NCBI GenBank assembly: GCA_019236485.1
Contig: JAFAIY010000434.1
Coordinates: 1-7,146, forward strand
Direction of reading: 5' to 3'
Length of the DNA stretch: 7,146 bases
Source of the DNA: Comamonas sp.
Lineage (GTDB): Bacteria; Pseudomonadota; Gammaproteobacteria; Burkholderiales; Burkholderiaceae_C
This document shows, piece after piece, positions 6,831 through 7,146 of this stretch; positions within the stretch are counted from its first letter, which is position 1; each line of letters begins with the position of its first letter. The position numbers and the translations under genes were made by a program. Below the pieces are notes generated by a model. The model saw only the letters and a list, made by a program, of their open reading frames with translations, ran no database searches and was not told the origin of the DNA.

Positions 6831-7146
6831 AGCTGACGAGTTCAGCAGAGGCGGTCTTGGCTGCTGTGCTGTCGGCCAGAAAGTCCTGGGCAAAACGCTG
6901 CAGCACACCGCCAGCTTCGTAGATCGAAACCTCTTCTGCGGTATCGAGGCGGCAGGTCACCGGCACTTCGGTGCGGGCACCTGTCGTACGGTAGATGTGC
7001 AGTGTAAGCCTGGCGCGCGGCTGGCGCTGGCCGATGACATCGAAGGTCTCGGTGCCATCCAGACCCAGGGTGTGGCGGGTGGTGCCGGGCAGGAATTCCA
7101 GCGGCAGCACGCCCATGCCTATCAGATTGGTGCGGTGTATGCGCTC
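6829..7146 (-). CDS. acnD: Fe-S-dependent 2-methylcitrate dehydratase AcnD, C-terminal part
   Basis: This is the last 105 residues of an aconitase-family enzyme; the gene starts beyond the right edge. The frame is open to base 7146 and reads ERIHRTNLIGMGVLPLEF at the edge, the conserved start of the end of the aconitase swivel domain, so the ATG at 7116 is internal. The ending (VPVTCRLDTAEEVSIYEAGGVLQRFAQDFL) is the AcnD type; AcnA proteins usually end with YYxxxGILxYVxR. The prpF gene downstream supports this. AcnD carries out the Fe-S-dependent dehydration of 2-methylcitrate in propionate catabolism, in the cytosol, with PrpF as partner. The cluster cysteines and the catalytic serine loop lie outside the window. 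A short tail (ADSTAAKTASAELVS) extends beyond the conserved end. The next gene starts 9 bp downstream. Confidence 0.9.
   Translation of the reverse strand, partial: ERIHRTNLIGMGVLPLEFLPGTTRHTLGLDGTETFDVIGQRQPRARLTLHIYRTTGARTEVPVTCRLDTAEEVSIYEAGGVLQRFAQDFLADSTAAKTASAELVS

Noticed and set aside
6829..7116. A free-standing 95-residue gene beginning at the ATG at 7116
   Set aside because: The frame stays open to the window edge and reads ERIHRTNLIG before this Met, a conserved aconitase segment, so it is the end of acnD.
6829..7146. Identity as housekeeping aconitase AcnA
   Set aside because: The C-terminal sequence GGVLQRFAQDFL and the nearby prpF favour AcnD; the part visible is short, so AcnA is not strictly excluded.

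Overview
The window is GC-rich, almost fully coding and all protein genes; I see no RNA gene, insertion sequence, CRISPR array or origin. Its content (an AcnD/PrpF-type propionate pathway beside a three-gene RND pump) and codon use suggest a betaproteobacterium, most likely Comamonadaceae (Comamonas or a relative). The genus is inferred from general resemblance, not from a search.

Left part (1-4988, plus strand): the end of an RND tripartite efflux operon. In order it holds the C-terminal 121 residues of a periplasmic adaptor, a complete 1048-residue HAE1-family inner-membrane permease that resembles Acinetobacter AdeB more than AcrB from memory, and a 470-residue outer-membrane channel lipoprotein of the NodT/OprM type. 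The permease and channel genes overlap by ATGA, and each has a good ribosome binding site. Together the products would form one drug/proton antiporter spanning the envelope. The operon's promoter and regulator lie outside the window.

Right part (4994-7146, minus strand): part of a methylcitrate-cycle (propionate catabolism) operon, read right to left. The C-terminus of AcnD (Fe-S 2-methylcitrate dehydratase) is followed after 9 bp by a small 2H phosphoesterase of the LigT/2'-5' RNA ligase family, then by prpF (2-methylaconitate isomerase). AcnD and PrpF act together to replace PrpD, so the small phosphoesterase between them is the odd member. It ends in QLKLF, which resembles a sliding-clamp-binding peptide. 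Two hairpins sit between it and prpF.

The two operons converge at 4988/4994 with only 5 bp between the stop codons. No intergenic stretch exceeds 65 bp. The most interesting features are the phosphoesterase with its C-terminal peptide and the hairpin pair before prpF; the rest is ordinary for such genomes.
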